Shown one piece after another: positions 43,594 through 52,014 of a stretch of DNA of 64,000 nt. Both the position numbers and the translations under genes were made by a program. Origin of the DNA: DATFRY01 sp963764695 (GTDB lineage Bacteria > Myxococcota_A > Polyangia > Haliangiales > Haliangiaceae). The DNA lies in assembly GCA_963764695.1 (NCBI GenBank), contig CAVXTW010000001.1, positions 868,001-932,000 on the forward strand, in the 5' to 3' direction. Positions within the stretch are counted from its first letter, which is position 1, and every line of letters begins with the position of its first letter. Below the pieces are notes generated by a model. It ran no database searches and had not been told where the DNA came from. It saw only the letters and a list, made by a program, of their open reading frames with translations.

Positions 43594-45000
43594 CTAGCGG
43601 CGGCGATCGTCGCGCCGGCCGTCGCGTCCCTTCTTCTCCGCGCGGTCGCGCTGGTTGGGAGCGCGGCGCGGCTCCGACCTCGGAGACTGGCGCCGATCGG
43701 GGCGCGCCTCCGAGCGGGGCGACTGCTGCGGCCGCGCGTCGGGCCGCGGTCGCGGGTCGGGACGCTGCCGCATCTCGGGCCGGCGATCCGGCTGCGGCCG
43801 TGCGTCGGGGCGCGACCGCGGATCCGGGCGCGGCCTGGTGTCCGGACGATCGGGGCGCTGGCGCACCTCCGGCCGATCCGGGCGATCGGGGCGCTGGCGC
43901 ACGTCCCGGCGATCGGGCCGCTGGCGCACGTCCGGACGATCCGGGCGCTGGCGCACCTCCGGCCGATCCGGGCGATCGGGGCGCTGCCGCACGTCTCGAC
44001 GATCGGGGCGCTCGCGCACGTCCGGCCGCTGCCTCACGTCCGGCCGCTGGCGGCGCGAGGCCGGCAGCTCGCGTCGCGACTGCGTGATCACCCGGCGGCG
44101 CGGCGCGGCCACTCGCTCCTGGCGCACGGAGTTGCCGCGCACGCGGACTCGCGCGACCACACCGGCACGCGGCGGACGGAAGCGAACCGTCCGCACCTTC
44201 ACGCGGCCGACCCGCTCGACCTGATCGCGGCGCGGACCGGAGTACCAGTAAGCCCGGCCGGAGCGGACGCGGTGTCGAACCGGCGTGGTCGATCGATAGT
44301 ACCGGCGCGCGTCGCGCACCAGGTAGCGATGGACGTGGCGGCGATGGAGGTCACCGGCGCGCGCGAACACCCAGACGGTGCGGTGATGGCGCGGGGGCAA
44401 GGGAGCCCAGCCGACCACGCCGCCGCCGAAGCGCCAGTCGACCCAGGCCGGCGCCCACACCGAGCCCGGGACCCAGACCCAGCCGTAGCGCGGCTCGCGG
44501 TACCAGCGGCCGTAGTGGAACGGAGCCCAGCCCCAGTCCCAGTCGCTCTCGAACATCCAGCCGGAGTCGGTGTAGACCCAGCTTCCGCCGCTGGCGTACG
44601 GCGTGAACGAGGCGCCGACCACCGAGCGCGACGGCACCCAGACCTGCCCGTAGCTCGGGCTGCTCACCCAGCGGCCGTAGGGCTGGAGCGTGTCGTAGAA
44701 CGTGTCGATGGAGCCGGCGCTCTCGTCGTAGGGCTCCTCGGACGGCTGATCGTACGGCTCGACGTCGTAGTCGTCGTACGGCGCATCGGTCTCCTCGTAG
44801 GGGGCCTCGGAGGAGTCATCGTAGGCCTGGTCGTCGTAGCCCTGATCGCCGGCCGGCGGCGCCGATGGATCGTCGTAGCCCTCCTCCGGCGGCTGGTCGT
44901 AACCCTCTTCCGGGTAGGGCGGCTCTTCCTGCGCGAGCGCGGATTGCATCCCCACGCTGCCCGCGAGGGCGAGCGCGAGGGAGAATGTGAAACGATGCAT
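43594..45000 (-). CDS. DUF6600-type exported protein with basic RPD-repeat tail
   Basis: A 468-residue secreted protein. A signal peptide (residues 1-24, ending SALAQ) is followed by a Glu/Asp/Tyr/Pro-rich acidic region (to about 95), then the Trp-rich YDTLQPYGRWV...YGQVWVPS...WAPFHYGRW...WAPAWVDWR block typical of DUF6600. The last 160 residues are a highly basic run of RQRPD/RPDRPE-like units. An acidic N-part and basic C-part in one chain suggests charge-driven binding to envelope polymers or nucleic acid; the function is unknown. The ATG at 45000 has an excellent AGGAGG site. Confidence 0.85.
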   Translation of the reverse strand: MHRFTFSLALALAGSVGMQSALAQEEPPYPEEGYDQPPEEGYDDPSAPPAGDQGYDDQAYDDSSEAPYEETDAPYDDYDVEPYDQPSEEPYDESAGSIDTFYDTLQPYGRWVSSPSYGQVWVPSRSVVGASFTPYASGGSWVYTDSGWMFESDWDWGWAPFHYGRWYREPRYGWVWVPGSVWAPAWVDWRFGGGVVGWAPLPPRHHRTVWVFARAGDLHRRHVHRYLVRDARRYYRSTTPVRHRVRSGRAYWYSGPRRDQVERVGRVKVRTVRFRPPRAGVVARVRVRGNSVRQERVAAPRRRVITQSRRELPASRRQRPDVRQRPDVRERPDRRDVRQRPDRPDRPEVRQRPDRPDVRQRPDRRDVRQRPDRPDRPEVRQRPDRPDTRPRPDPRSRPDARPQPDRRPEMRQRPDPRPRPDARPQQSPRSEARPDRRQSPRSEPRRAPNQRDRAEKKGRDGRRDDRRR

Positions 45001-45330
45001 CACCACCTCCTGGGTCACTGAGACCGGGCTCGAGCCCCAAGGCTTCATTCAGCGAGGGGCGGTCGGACGGTACTCCGTTGTGGGAGGTGCATGTGACGCG
45101 CCAGACAGCCCGGATAGTCCGTCATGAACGCCAGAACCGGCGCAGCTGCCTGGAAGGTGGATCGCTGCGCGGCTCATACCGGCCTGCCGGCGCTTTGCTG
45201 ATCCGGGGACGAAGGCAGGCCGCTGACCTCGTCATGCAGAATCAGCGGGCTGTCCGAGTCGCTGCCGAGGCGACCTGCGAATCCGGCAGGCTGGTCTGGC
45301 CGGGGGGCGCGATCATGGATGTACCCGTCT
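45001..45330. other. Non-coding stretch between DUF6600 and metallophosphoesterase genes
   Basis: A 330-bp gap. It holds the ribosome site of the DUF6600 gene at its left end. An open frame from 45078 has no recognisable product and atypical composition, so I do not call it. No tRNA, repeat or clear promoter was found; several short GC-rich inverted repeats (for example around 45175-45230) could fold. Confidence 0.4.
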
Positions 45331-46293
45331 TCAGCCGGGCGGGCGGAGCTCGATCACCGTGACCTCGGGCCGCGCGAAGAAGCGGATGCGCGGGGCCACG
45401 CCGCCCTCCATGCCGATGCCGCGGTTGACGTACAGCCACGTGCGCCCCTCGCGGTAAAGCCCCGCCTCGTAGCGCTTGCCGGTGCGCGACATCGTCACCA
45501 GCGCGCCGTAGAAGGGCAGCGCCACCTGTCCGCCGTGCGTGTGACCGGCGCAGAAGAGATCGGCACCGGCCGCGGCCACCTGATCGATCTCCTCGGGGTA
45601 GTGATGCAGCAGCACCGTGAGCGCGCCGGCGGGAACGCGGCCGAGCGCGCTCTGGATCTCGTCGCCGGAGTCGGCGTCGAGGCCGACCAGCCACAGCGCG
45701 CGGCCTCCGTCGAGAGCGACGCGGACGGCCTGGTTCTCGAGCTCGACCGCGCCGGTCCCGCCGAAGAGATCGATGCGGCCCCACTGCCGGGTGTCCCAGT
45801 TGCCGCGCACCGCGTAGGTCGGGGCGACGGCGGCCAGCCGGGTCATCAGGCCGCGAAAGTTGGCCAGCCCCTCGGGCGAGTTGAGCGAGTCGCCGGTGAA
45901 GACGATGAGATCCGGGCGCTCTGCCGCGATGGCGCCGGGCAGGCAATCCTCGAGGCGAGCCACCGGATCCGAGTGCACGTCGGAGATGTGGACCAGGCGG
46001 ATGGGTCGGGAGCCGCGCGGCAGCTTGTCGCTCTCGATGCCGACGTGGGTGACATCCAGCCAGGTCGGCTCGATCAGGCGGGCGTAGGCGGCGCAGCCGG
46101 TGCCGGCGAGCGCGAGGGCGATCACGGCCGCGCGCACGCGTCGCGTCGCCCGCCGGAGCGGCTGCGGGGTCAGCCCGCGTCGGCGCTGCAGCGCGCGGCC
46201 GGCCGCGTGGACGGCGACGACCAGCGCCGCGGCGTAGACCGCCAGCACCGCGCCGGCGAACAGGCCGAGCCGTATCTTCTCCTCGAGCAGCAC
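45331..46293 (-). CDS. Membrane-anchored metallophosphoesterase (YkuE/YaeI-like)
   Basis: A protein of about 320 residues. The N-terminal 90 residues hold two hydrophobic segments (GLFAGAVLAVYAAALVVAVHA and AAVIALALAGTGCAAYA). The calcineurin-like domain has all metal motifs: LVHISDVHSD, FTGDSLN, VRGNWDTR, LLHHYPE and AGHTHGGQ. YaeI/YkuE-type enzymes sit on membranes and cleave phosphodiesters such as UDP-sugars or lipid precursors; the substrate here is unknown. The GTG at 46293 is the first reasonable start, but the N-terminus is uncertain. Confidence 0.88.
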   Translation of the reverse strand: MLLEEKIRLGLFAGAVLAVYAAALVVAVHAAGRALQRRRGLTPQPLRRATRRVRAAVIALALAGTGCAAYARLIEPTWLDVTHVGIESDKLPRGSRPIRLVHISDVHSDPVARLEDCLPGAIAAERPDLIVFTGDSLNSPEGLANFRGLMTRLAAVAPTYAVRGNWDTRQWGRIDLFGGTGAVELENQAVRVALDGGRALWLVGLDADSGDEIQSALGRVPAGALTVLLHHYPEEIDQVAAAGADLFCAGHTHGGQVALPFYGALVTMSRTGKRYEAGLYREGRTWLYVNRGIGMEGGVAPRIRFFARPEVTVIELRPPG

Positions 46294-46337
46294 GCAGGTT
46301 GAAACGGGTGCGGAGCGCCGCTTGTTCCGGGACGGAG

Positions 46338-47174
46338 CTACTTCGACGCTGGCGCGGCCGGGGTGGCGCGCACGTCGCTCGGCACCTCGAACTGCCTGGC
46401 ATCGATCTCCACGTTGTGCTCGACCTTCACCAGGGTGAGCACCTGCTCCATGCTCATCGCCTTGATGACCGCCTTGTGCGAGAGCAGGATGCCGCCGACC
46501 TTGCGGTAGTCGGAGGTCAGCGAGTTGACCGGCACCTCGCCCATCGGCGACTTCTCGACCAGGGTGGTGCGCAGCAGCAGCTTCGTGTCGACGTCGTAGT
46601 AGCGGTGCTCGACGCCCCCCTCGGGCGTGTGCATCGCGACCTTGTAGGTCTTGCGGCCGCCCACGTCCTCTGTGCCGACCGTCTCCACCTTCTTGTACAT
46701 CTCGCGCCACTGGATCTCGGCGCGCAGGGCCGCGGTGCGCACCATCTGGGCCCGCTCGTCGCCGTCGACGATCCGGTTGCCGGTCATGCTGCTGCGCGAC
46801 CACGCGGTCTGGCCGTCGGTGCCGCGCTCCTCCTTGCCGATTCCGGGCATGTCGATGAGCAGGTGCATCTTGCCGGGCGCGGCCTGGTACATGGTGAAGG
46901 TGGCCGCCTGGTTCATCGACGAGACCGTGAATGTGCCGGTGGACACGCGGGACTCGAGCTTCTCGTACGCGGCTCGGCCGCCGGTGGCCGCCACGTAGTC
47001 CTCGAGCACCACGTCGGCGGCGGGCAGCGCGCCGGTCGCCGCGGCGCCGTCCGGCTGCGCGGGCCCGGCGGCCGGCGTCTGCCCGGACGAGCCGCCGCAT
47101 CCGCCGGCAGCGAGCGCGACGACGAGGGCGATGGCGGCCGGAACGGCGAAGAGCGGGGTGCAGGCGATTCTCAT
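46338..47174 (-). CDS. Periplasmic lipoprotein, LolA-like fold
   Basis: A 278-residue lipoprotein. The signal peptide ends LAAGGCGG (lipobox). After a short Ala/Pro linker come VLEDYVAATGGRAAYEKLES and a beta-rich body with repeated strand-turn units (STGTFTVSSMN; TYKVAMHTPEGGVEHRYYDVDTKLLLRTTL; DYRKVGGILLSHKAV). That is the pattern of LolA/LolB-related outer-membrane lipoprotein-sorting proteins. It lies 5 nt downstream of the S41 peptidase gene and is probably in the same operon. Confidence 0.78.
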   Translation of the reverse strand: MRIACTPLFAVPAAIALVVALAAGGCGGSSGQTPAAGPAQPDGAAATGALPAADVVLEDYVAATGGRAAYEKLESRVSTGTFTVSSMNQAATFTMYQAAPGKMHLLIDMPGIGKEERGTDGQTAWSRSSMTGNRIVDGDERAQMVRTAALRAEIQWREMYKKVETVGTEDVGGRKTYKVAMHTPEGGVEHRYYDVDTKLLLRTTLVEKSPMGEVPVNSLTSDYRKVGGILLSHKAVIKAMSMEQVLTLVKVEHNVEIDARQFEVPSDVRATPAAPASK

Positions 47175-47179
47175 GGATC

Positions 47180-48532
47180 TCACTCCTTGTCGTTGCTGCG
47201 TATCCAGTCCACCGCGGCCTCGAGCGCCGGGTCGTCGCCGGCCAGCAGCGCGGCCCGGGTCAGCGGCACCTCCACGTCCGGCACCACGCCGGCGCCCTCG
47301 AGCGCCTCGCCGTCGGCCGAGACGTAGCTGGCGAACGCGTACTGAAAGCCGTCGCCGTTGGGCAGCCGCTCGATGGCCGACGGCAGCGCCGCGCCCGGCG
47401 TGCGCGCACCGAACACGCGCGCGCGCCCGAGGTCTTGCAGCCCGCCGGCCAGCATCTCCGAGGTCGACATGCTGAGCTCGTCGACAAGGATGGCCAGCTT
47501 GCCCGCGTAGGGGCGGGGGCGCGGGGTCAGGATCAGGCGGAGCGAGGCGTCGCGCGTCTTCATCGTGCCGAGCGTGTGGATCTTGTCTCGCACGAACCAG
47601 CTGCCCATGCCCATCGCCATGCCGCCGATGCCGCCCGGGTTGCCGCGCAGGTCGAGCACCAGGCCGCGGGTGGCGGCATGCACCTGCATGTCGCGCGAGA
47701 AGTCGGCCAGCACCTTCTCCGGATCGATGAAGACGCTGAGCGAGACGTAAGCGATGTTGTTCGGCAGCCGGCGCGAGCGGTAGCTCAGGCGCAGGGGAGG
47801 CAGGTTGCCGAAGCGCACCTCGCGGCCGGTCGGCGCGCCGCGCGCAATGGTCACGTCGACCGGTCGATCGTTGCGGCCGCGCCCTCGCAGGCGGGCCTTG
47901 GTGCCGGCGCATCCGCTCGACAGGCGCAGGACCGCCTCGGTCGGGGCGGCGCGCGCGGCCGGCAGCGACCGCTCGACGCCGGCCACCAGCGGAGCGAGCT
48001 CGGTCTCGTCGATGCGATCGAGAAGCCAGCCCGGCCGCACGCCGGCGGACGCGGCCGGCCCGCGCGGCTCGACCCGCGTCACCACCACGCCGTCGGCGAT
48101 GACGCGCGCGTCGAGGCCGAGGTCGCCCGGCTCGCACGGTCCGGAGCCGGTGGCCGCCGAGGCCGGGATGATGCCGAAGTGCGACTGGCCCAGCCGGCGC
48201 AGCAGGTCGATCATGGCCGCGCGCGCCTCGGCCACCTTGCGGGCCGCGGCCACGCGCGGGCGCAGCTCGACGCGAGCGCGGTCCCAGGACGGACCGACCA
48301 TGGCCAGGTCCCAGTGCTTGTCCTTGACCGTCTGCCACACGTGATCGAACGAGGCCAGGTTCGCGCGGGCCAGCGGTGTGAGCCCGGGCGGATCGCCGTC
48401 GGCCGGGCGCGCATCGTCAGGTCGCGCGGTCGCGGTGGTCGTTGCCCCGCCGCAGCCGGCCAGGGCGCCGAGCGCGAGCGCCACCACGCCCGCGAGCGCG
48501 GGCCCACCTCGAGCAGCGCCACATCCGGTCAT
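47180..48532 (-). CDS. S41 family peptidase, lipoprotein
   Basis: A 450-residue tail-specific-protease-like enzyme with a lipobox LGALAGCGG. A helical domain precedes a PDZ domain (VTRVEPRGPAASAGVRPGWLLDRID, about 145-175) and the S41 catalytic domain (GLVLDLRGNPGGIGGM; DELSMSTSEMLAGGLQ with the Ser nucleophile). The Lys of the CtpA Ser-Lys dyad is not visible; the equivalent segment reads GARTPGAAL. It may use a tricorn-like mechanism or be impaired. Its start 6 nt after TAAGAG suggests leaderless translation. Confidence 0.9.
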   Translation of the reverse strand: MTGCGAARGGPALAGVVALALGALAGCGGATTTATARPDDARPADGDPPGLTPLARANLASFDHVWQTVKDKHWDLAMVGPSWDRARVELRPRVAAARKVAEARAAMIDLLRRLGQSHFGIIPASAATGSGPCEPGDLGLDARVIADGVVVTRVEPRGPAASAGVRPGWLLDRIDETELAPLVAGVERSLPAARAAPTEAVLRLSSGCAGTKARLRGRGRNDRPVDVTIARGAPTGREVRFGNLPPLRLSYRSRRLPNNIAYVSLSVFIDPEKVLADFSRDMQVHAATRGLVLDLRGNPGGIGGMAMGMGSWFVRDKIHTLGTMKTRDASLRLILTPRPRPYAGKLAILVDELSMSTSEMLAGGLQDLGRARVFGARTPGAALPSAIERLPNGDGFQYAFASYVSADGEALEGAGVVPDVEVPLTRAALLAGDDPALEAAVDWIRSNDKE

Positions 48533-48538
48533 GGGCCG

Positions 48539-48544
48539 CTCTTA
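48539..48544 (-). promoter_or_regulatory. Leaderless-type -10 box TAAGAG for the S41 peptidase
   Basis: TAAGAG on the minus strand is followed by CGGCCC and the ATG at 48532. The last base departs from TANNNT. Confidence 0.4.
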
Positions 48545-48604
48545 CCACGAACGCCCGGCCGGCACAGCGCACCCGTCAGCGGCGACACGGCCGCGGCGCG
48601 GCGG

Positions 48605-49078
48605 TCAGGCGGCGAGCTCGCCGGCGATGCGGTCGAGGCCGCGCTGCATCCAGCGGCGGAACAGCATGATCGTGGGCGCCGCCACCGGGGCGGCCAGCGG
48701 CGAGCGCAGCTGGAACACGTAGGTCCACTCGATGTCGGTGCCGCCGCGCTCGCCGTCGCGGAAGGTCCAGCAGGCCTCGCCCGTGCGCACCATGAGCGAG
48801 AAGGGCGGGCGCAGGCCGCGCAGCCAGCGATAGCGGTGCACGCGCGGCCGCTCCGCCTCCAGGATCTCCTCCTCGATGACAGAGCCGTCGGTCATCGACA
48901 CGTTGCGCTGCGCGCCCGCCACCAGACCTCCGCCGGAGACGAACTCCGCCGAGGCGATGCCCGGGATCGGGCCCAGCTTCTTGAGCACGCGGGCCAGCCC
49001 CTCGTTGGTGGTCGCGAAGTCGTAGACCTGCTCGCGCGGCCGGGGAACGTTGACCGCCGCGCGCGTGCGGAGCTCCAT
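48605..49078 (-). CDS. SRPBCC-family polyketide cyclase/dehydrase-like protein
   Basis: A 157-residue START/Bet v1-fold protein: VNVPRPREQVYDFATTNEGLARVLKK at the N-terminus, a beta-sheet core (EEEILEAERPRVHRYRWL; GTDIEWTYVFQL) and the long C-terminal helix MLFRRWMQRGLDRIAGEL. These bind hydrophobic ligands in a deep pocket; the ligand is unknown. The ATG at 49078 lies 7 nt after a TAGCAT box, which argues against the longer frame that starts 21 residues upstream. Confidence 0.85.
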   Translation of the reverse strand: MELRTRAAVNVPRPREQVYDFATTNEGLARVLKKLGPIPGIASAEFVSGGGLVAGAQRNVSMTDGSVIEEEILEAERPRVHRYRWLRGLRPPFSLMVRTGEACWTFRDGERGGTDIEWTYVFQLRSPLAAPVAAPTIMLFRRWMQRGLDRIAGELAA

Positions 49079-49085
49079 GGGGCCG

Positions 49086-49091
49086 ATGCTA
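49086..49091 (-). promoter_or_regulatory. Leaderless-type -10 box TAGCAT for the SRPBCC gene
   Basis: TAGCAT on the minus strand is followed by CGGCCCC and the ATG at 49078. No ribosome site is present. Confidence 0.5.
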
Positions 49092-49181
49092 GCCGCTCGA
49101 ATCCGTATTTGCACGGCGCACACGTCGGCATCTAAAGACATACCGTCGGTTGGCCCTTCGGGCCGCCCTCCGCTAGCACTG

Positions 49182-49607
49182 TCAGCTGGTGGCGGGACGC
49201 AGGGCCGGCTCGCGTCGCCACCAGAGGCGCAGCAGGCGCAGAGAGCGCGGCTCCTCGCGCGCGATGAACCAGCTCTCCAGCGCGTGGATCTCGACCGCGC
49301 TCGGCACCGCGATGCCGGCCAGTCGCTCGCCGACCTCGCGCCAGGTCGCGGCCGACCAGCGCACGCCGCCCTCGGGCCACACCTCGAACTGGCCGCCGGT
49401 CAGGCGCGACGGCGTGAGGATGGAGATGCGCTCGGTCGGGCTCCACAGCTGCAGGTGGTGGAAGCCGCGCGGCCGGAAGTAGGCCAGGCGGGCGTCGTCC
49501 TGGGCGAACTGGCGCACCTGCCACAGCCCGACCCACGCCACGCCGGTCCGCTCGTCCGGATCGTGGGGCGGCGGCAGCTTCGAGACCAGGCGCAGGCGCG
49601 CGCTCAC
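49182..49607 (-). CDS. Hypothetical protein
   Basis: A 141-residue protein with WVGLWQVRQFAQDDARLAYFRPRG and TPSRLTGGQFEVWPEGGVRW, no membrane segment and no family I recognise. The GTG at 49607 overlaps the TGA of the upstream 81-residue gene by 4 nt, so the two are co-translated. The coding case is strong from the overlap and codon pattern. Confidence 0.65.
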   Translation of the reverse strand: MSARLRLVSKLPPPHDPDERTGVAWVGLWQVRQFAQDDARLAYFRPRGFHHLQLWSPTERISILTPSRLTGGQFEVWPEGGVRWSAATWREVGERLAGIAVPSAVEIHALESWFIAREEPRSLRLLRLWWRREPALRPATS

Positions 49608-49849
49608 GAGAGCGCCTCGGGGACACGCGGTCGCGAGAGCGCGGACGCGAGGTCGGGCAGCTCGTCGGTGGCCTCGGCGAGCAGCTCGGCCAGCTGCGTG
49701 AGCGCGCCCGGCACCAGGCGGAGCGTGACGCCACCTACCGACAGGTGGACCGCTCCGCAGTGGCAGAGCTCGACGGCGCCGATGTCGTTGCGGGCCAGGA
49801 GGTGACGACGACAAGGATCGGTGATGGAGATGTGGTCGTGCGGCGTCAT
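49604..49849 (-). CDS. Hypothetical protein
   Basis: An 81-residue protein (RRHLLARNDIGAVELCHCGAVHLSVGGVTLRL then a helical C-terminus with QLAELLAEATDEL). Two cysteines in CHC could bind metal. It is the first gene of a two-gene operon, and the ATG is directly next to the AT-rich palindrome at 49855-49873. Similar short proteins with a CxC and a VGxxTLRL strand occur as uncharacterised proteobacterial proteins; no function known. Confidence 0.65.
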   Translation of the reverse strand: MTPHDHISITDPCRRHLLARNDIGAVELCHCGAVHLSVGGVTLRLVPGALTQLAELLAEATDELPDLASALSRPRVPEALS

Positions 49850-49854
49850 TTGAA

Positions 49855-49873
49855 TTTGAAATCCATTTTCAAA
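49855..49873. promoter_or_regulatory. AT-rich palindrome, metal-regulator-like operator
   Basis: TTTGAAATCCATTTTCAAA is a perfect 7-bp inverted repeat with a 5-nt centre, in DNA that is otherwise over two thirds GC. It starts 5 nt upstream of the 81-residue gene. Boxes of the form TGAAANNNNTTTCA are used by Fur/Zur-type repressors, among others. A related box lies at 58225-58238. Confidence 0.45.
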
Positions 49874-50195
49874 AACAATGGACGCCGAGTCAAGCGCGCA
49901 TCCGATCGAAGACGGCGACGGCCGGGAGGTTGATCCGTCCCCATCGCGCCATTCGTCGCGCCGGACCTGCGCTCGAAGAGGTAGGCGTCTTCATCAACCT
50001 TGCGCACGAAGTGCGATGCCAGCCACGCGAGGTCGCCGGCTCACGGCCCGGTTCTGTAAGCGACAATGACGTTGACGGAGGGGTCAATGATTGTTCGCGT
50101 CAGCGCTTGCGAGCTAGACTGACCGTCGCTTCGGCGCCGCGGAGCTGGCAGCCAGGCGTTCATGCCCGGAGGGTAGTCTGAGGATTCACCAGCGG
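49874..50195. other. Intergenic region upstream of the protein kinase
   Basis: About 320 bp without a credible gene. Small open frames on both strands have no recognisable product. A TAGTCT box at about 50174-50179 lies 16 nt before the kinase start and could be its -10; the paired -35 is unclear. Confidence 0.35.
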
Positions 50196-51992
50196 ATGGG
50201 GGGCATCTACAGCTTCAGCAGTGGAGGCGCCGTCTACCGCTTCAGCCGCTGCATCGGCCGCGGCGGAATGGGCGAGGTCTACCTCGGCCTACAGGAAGGC
50301 ATCGGCGGCCTCGAGCGGCTGGTGGTCATCAAGCGCATCTATCCCCAGTTCGGGGAGGACGAGCACTTCACCCGCATGCTGCTCGAGGAGGCGCGCCTGG
50401 CCGCCTCGATCCGCCACCCCAACGTCGTCCAGATCCTCGACATCGGGCAGGATGCCGACGGCTACTTCATCGTCATGGAGTACCTGTCCGGCGAGACGCT
50501 GGTCTACATCACGCGCACGCTGCGAGCGCGCGGCGAGAGCGTGCCGGCGTCGGTGGTGTGCCGGATCGCGGCCGATGTGGCCGCCGGGCTTCATTGCGCG
50601 CACACCGCGACCGACGCCGCCGGCCACCCGCAGCCGATCGTGCACCGCGACGTGACCCCGTCGAACCTGATCGTCTGCTTCAACGGCGTCAACAAGATCG
50701 TCGACTTCGGCGTGGCCAAGGCGACGACGCTCCACGAGCACCAGACCCGCGGCGGCGTGAAGGGCAAGATGTCGTATCTCGCGCCGGAGCAGCTGTTCGA
50801 CAAGCCGGTCGACGGGCGCACCGACGTGTTCCAGCTCGGCATCTGCCTGCACGAGCTCCTGACCGGTCACCGGCTGTTCAAGGGCACCGGCGATCACCAG
50901 CGCGCCGTGGCGGTGCTCGAGCAGCCCATCCCGCGGCCCAGCGAGCTGGAGCCGTCGCTGCCGCCGGTGGTGGACGAGGTGATCCTGTGGGCGCTCGAGC
51001 GCGACCCGGAGCGCCGGCCGGCCACCGCCGACGATTTTCGCCGCGCGCTGGAGTCGGCCGCGCTCGAGGTCGGCCAGATGAGCGGCCACGACCTGGGCGG
51101 CTGGATGAAGACCGCGCTCGCCGACCGTCTCACCGAGCGCACCACCTTCGAGCGCCAGTGCGTCGCCGAGATGCGCGAGGGGCGCTCCGCGTCGGGCGAG
51201 GTGCCGGCTTCGCACCTGCGCAGCGTGTCCGGAACGTCGCCGCCGCCTCCCGCCGCGTCGCAGCCGGGCATGGCCGAGGTGCGCGCGCTGCCGGTGCAGC
51301 AGCACATCGCGCTGTCGCCGGCGCCCAACGAGGGCGACTCGCACTCCCAGTACCAGCAGTATCAGCCGCACAGCGGGTCGAACGCGATGCCGCCGACGAT
51401 GGCGAGCGGGCGGCGCTTGACCGTGGGGCTGGTCGGGTTCGGCGTGCTGCTCGCGGCCGGGATCGGGATTGCCTGGAGCGTGGGCGGCGATGACCAGCCC
51501 GCCGGGGCGGAGCCGGCAGAGTCGGCGGAGTCGAAGTCGACCGATGTGGCCGTGGGCGCGAGGGCTGCGCCGTCCGATGCGCCGTCGGCGCCGCCGCCGG
51601 TCGTGCAGCCGCTGCAGCGGTCCGCACCCGCCGGCGCGGCCGCTCGCTTCGAGGTCGCCGTCACCGTGGTGCCGACCGCCGCGATCATCGAGCTGGATGG
51701 CGTCGAGGTCGGCCGCGGCGGGTTCCGCACCACGCTGCCGGTCGACGGCACGCGCCACATCCTGACCGTGCGCGCCGACGGCTACGAGGAGGTCGGGCTC
51801 GACTTCACCGACCGCCCGCCGCCGGCGCGCGTCGTGCTCGATCGCGCGCGGCCATCGGGGGCGGGGGCCCGTCGTCCCGCCCGTCGTCCGCCACCGACGA
51901 TCAAGCGACCGGAGCGGCGCGGCGAGCCGCCCAGGACCCGAGACAGGGAGCCGGCGGTCACGGACAACCCGGATCCGTGGGCAGGAGAGTAG
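50196..51992 (+). CDS. Ser/Thr protein kinase with C-terminal PEGA-like domain
   Basis: A 598-residue Hanks-type kinase. The kinase domain (residues 15-285) has the P-loop GRGGMGEVY, VVIKR, HRDVTPSNL and DFGVAK, all catalytic residues present. A Gln/Ser/Pro-rich juxtamembrane part, one transmembrane helix (LTVGLVGFGVLLAAGIGIAWSV, about 410-430) and an exported tail follow. The tail has VTVVPTAAIIELDGVEVGRGGF...RADGYEEV, a PEGA-like beta domain. This build is common in myxobacteria. A TPR protein gene follows 4 nt or 22 nt after the stop, so the three genes to 54286 likely form an operon. Confidence 0.95.
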   Translation: MGGIYSFSSGGAVYRFSRCIGRGGMGEVYLGLQEGIGGLERLVVIKRIYPQFGEDEHFTRMLLEEARLAASIRHPNVVQILDIGQDADGYFIVMEYLSGETLVYITRTLRARGESVPASVVCRIAADVAAGLHCAHTATDAAGHPQPIVHRDVTPSNLIVCFNGVNKIVDFGVAKATTLHEHQTRGGVKGKMSYLAPEQLFDKPVDGRTDVFQLGICLHELLTGHRLFKGTGDHQRAVAVLEQPIPRPSELEPSLPPVVDEVILWALERDPERRPATADDFRRALESAALEVGQMSGHDLGGWMKTALADRLTERTTFERQCVAEMREGRSASGEVPASHLRSVSGTSPPPPAASQPGMAEVRALPVQQHIALSPAPNEGDSHSQYQQYQPHSGSNAMPPTMASGRRLTVGLVGFGVLLAAGIGIAWSVGGDDQPAGAEPAESAESKSTDVAVGARAAPSDAPSAPPPVVQPLQRSAPAGAAARFEVAVTVVPTAAIIELDGVEVGRGGFRTTLPVDGTRHILTVRADGYEEVGLDFTDRPPPARVVLDRARPSGAGARRPARRPPPTIKRPERRGEPPRTRDREPAVTDNPDPWAGE

Positions 51993-52014
51993 GGGGATGC
52001 CCCGAGGAGAGGCC

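Noticed and set aside
42766..45021. 751-codon open frame on the plus strand
   Set aside because: It is antisense to the methyltransferase lipoprotein and DUF6600 genes. Its repeats mirror the RPD repeats of the real protein.
45078..45362. 94-codon open frame in the gap between DUF6600 and the metallophosphoesterase
   Set aside because: It has no recognisable domain, no good ribosome site and runs into the end of the opposite-strand gene; evidence is too thin.
46931..49135. 734-codon open frame on the plus strand
   Set aside because: It is antisense to the lipoprotein, S41 peptidase and SRPBCC genes, all with clear domains on the minus strand.
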